From Bacillota bacterium (GTDB taxonomy: Bacteria; Bacillota; Clostridia; Peptostreptococcales; Anaerovoracaceae), in NCBI GenBank assembly GCA_016284575.1, contig JAEEPD010000015.1, positions 1 to 15,176 on the forward strand: a DNA stretch of 15,176 bases. Direction: 5' to 3'. Of this stretch, positions 14,755 to 15,176 are shown piece by piece (the first letter of the stretch is position 1; each line of letters opens with the position of its first letter). Under the pieces are notes generated by a model, which did no database searches, had not been told where the DNA came from, and saw nothing but the letters and a program-made list of their open reading frames with translations. The translations under genes and the position numbers were made by a program.

Positions 14755-15176
14755 ATGAATATACTGGTTGTTGACGATCACAGACTAATTGCAAACGATA
14801 TAGTAAGAGAATTGAAGGAGATAAAGCCGGACGCGGACTGCAGGGCCATGTACAGCAGCCTTGAAGCGCTGGCGCTGGCAAAGGAGACCCAGTTCGATCT
14901 TGCCATTCTCGACATCGACATGCCCCTGATGGAGGGCCTGACCCTTGCCAAAAAGCTGCAGGAGCTCCAGCCCTCCATCAACATAGTATTTGCCACAGGC
15001 TACCCTGAATACGCTCTGGAGGCCTATGATATTTATGCCAGCGCATTTCTTGTGAAGCCCGTAAGCGTGGCTGCTCTGGAAAAGGCTCTGAGCCATCTGC
15101 GCAGCCCCATCATGGACGACGGTCTTACCGACGATTTCTATCAGGGCGGAAACAAGATAGGCGAAAAAATCAAGAG
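14755..15176 (+). CDS. Response regulator, partner of the LytS-type kinase; 3' end outside window
   Basis: The first 140 codons are present. The receiver domain spans about 1-120, with acidic D7/D8, phospho-acceptor D53 (LAILDIDMP), T81 (FATGY) and K101 (FLVKPV). The segment EYALEAYDIYASAFLVKPV is typical of receivers attached to LytTR DNA-binding domains, and the LytS-type partner fits that, but the output domain is cut off. A different output domain, such as the transcriptional-activator type with tetratricopeptide repeats, is possible. Start: AGGA at 14743-14746, eight bases before ATG. It is co-transcribed with the kinase (22-bp gap, no terminator). Confidence 0.92.
   Translation, partial: MNILVVDDHRLIANDIVRELKEIKPDADCRAMYSSLEALALAKETQFDLAILDIDMPLMEGLTLAKKLQELQPSINIVFATGYPEYALEAYDIYASAFLVKPVSVAALEKALSHLRSPIMDDGLTDDFYQGGNKIGEKIK

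Overview
The window reads as a piece of chromosome from a moderately GC-rich, low-oxygen-adapted member of the Firmicutes, most likely Clostridia. The grounds are strong AGGAGG-type ribosome binding sites, consensus sigma-A promoters, a TTG start codon, intrinsic terminators with long U tracts, a small rubredoxin, a LytS-type sensor kinase with its regulator, and a large secreted protein built from Listeria-Bacteroides (InlB B-type) repeats. Frequent ATA, AGA and AGG codons fit Clostridia. The genus cannot be fixed from the sequence alone. I see no mobile element, tRNA, rRNA or CRISPR array.

Layout. Positions 1-5435 (minus strand) hold the first ~1811 codons of one giant secreted protein whose C-terminus lies outside the window. 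It has a signal peptide, an Ala/Thr/Glu-rich stretch with five TEAA(I/M)E motifs, two homologous Gly/Ser/Thr-rich beta-helix-like modules, two divergent InlB-like repeats, and then at least 13 tandem 63-residue repeats at an exact 189-bp DNA period. Divergent from it, across a 231-bp AT-rich spacer, is a two-component operon: an OmpR/PhoB-type regulator (5667-6359) overlapping by 4 bp with a membrane histidine kinase (6356-7648). A bidirectional terminator separates the kinase from lepA (7704-9515, minus strand). lepA diverges from rpsT (9704-9973, ribosomal protein S20); their promoters face each other and share one -35 palindrome.

Next come an AMP-forming acyl-CoA ligase starting at TTG (10164-11966) and, converging on it, an L-asparaginase (11970-12974, minus strand). 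Their terminators are interlocked at the junction. A rubredoxin gene (13149-13307) diverges from the asparaginase gene. The window ends with a second two-component operon: a LytS-type polytopic kinase (13434-14732) and a response regulator (14755 onward) cut off by the window edge.

How the parts fit. Two signalling operons sit among housekeeping genes (translation factor, S20) and metabolic genes (fatty-acid activation, asparagine breakdown, electron transfer). The OmpR-type pair diverges from the giant surface protein and shares its regulatory spacer, so it is the most plausible local regulator of that protein; this is inference. All intergenic gaps are under 300 bp. Nothing here forms an obviously new multigene system. 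The most unusual elements are the repeat-built surface protein, the overlapping lepA/rpsT promoters, and the acyl-CoA ligase/asparaginase terminator interlock.
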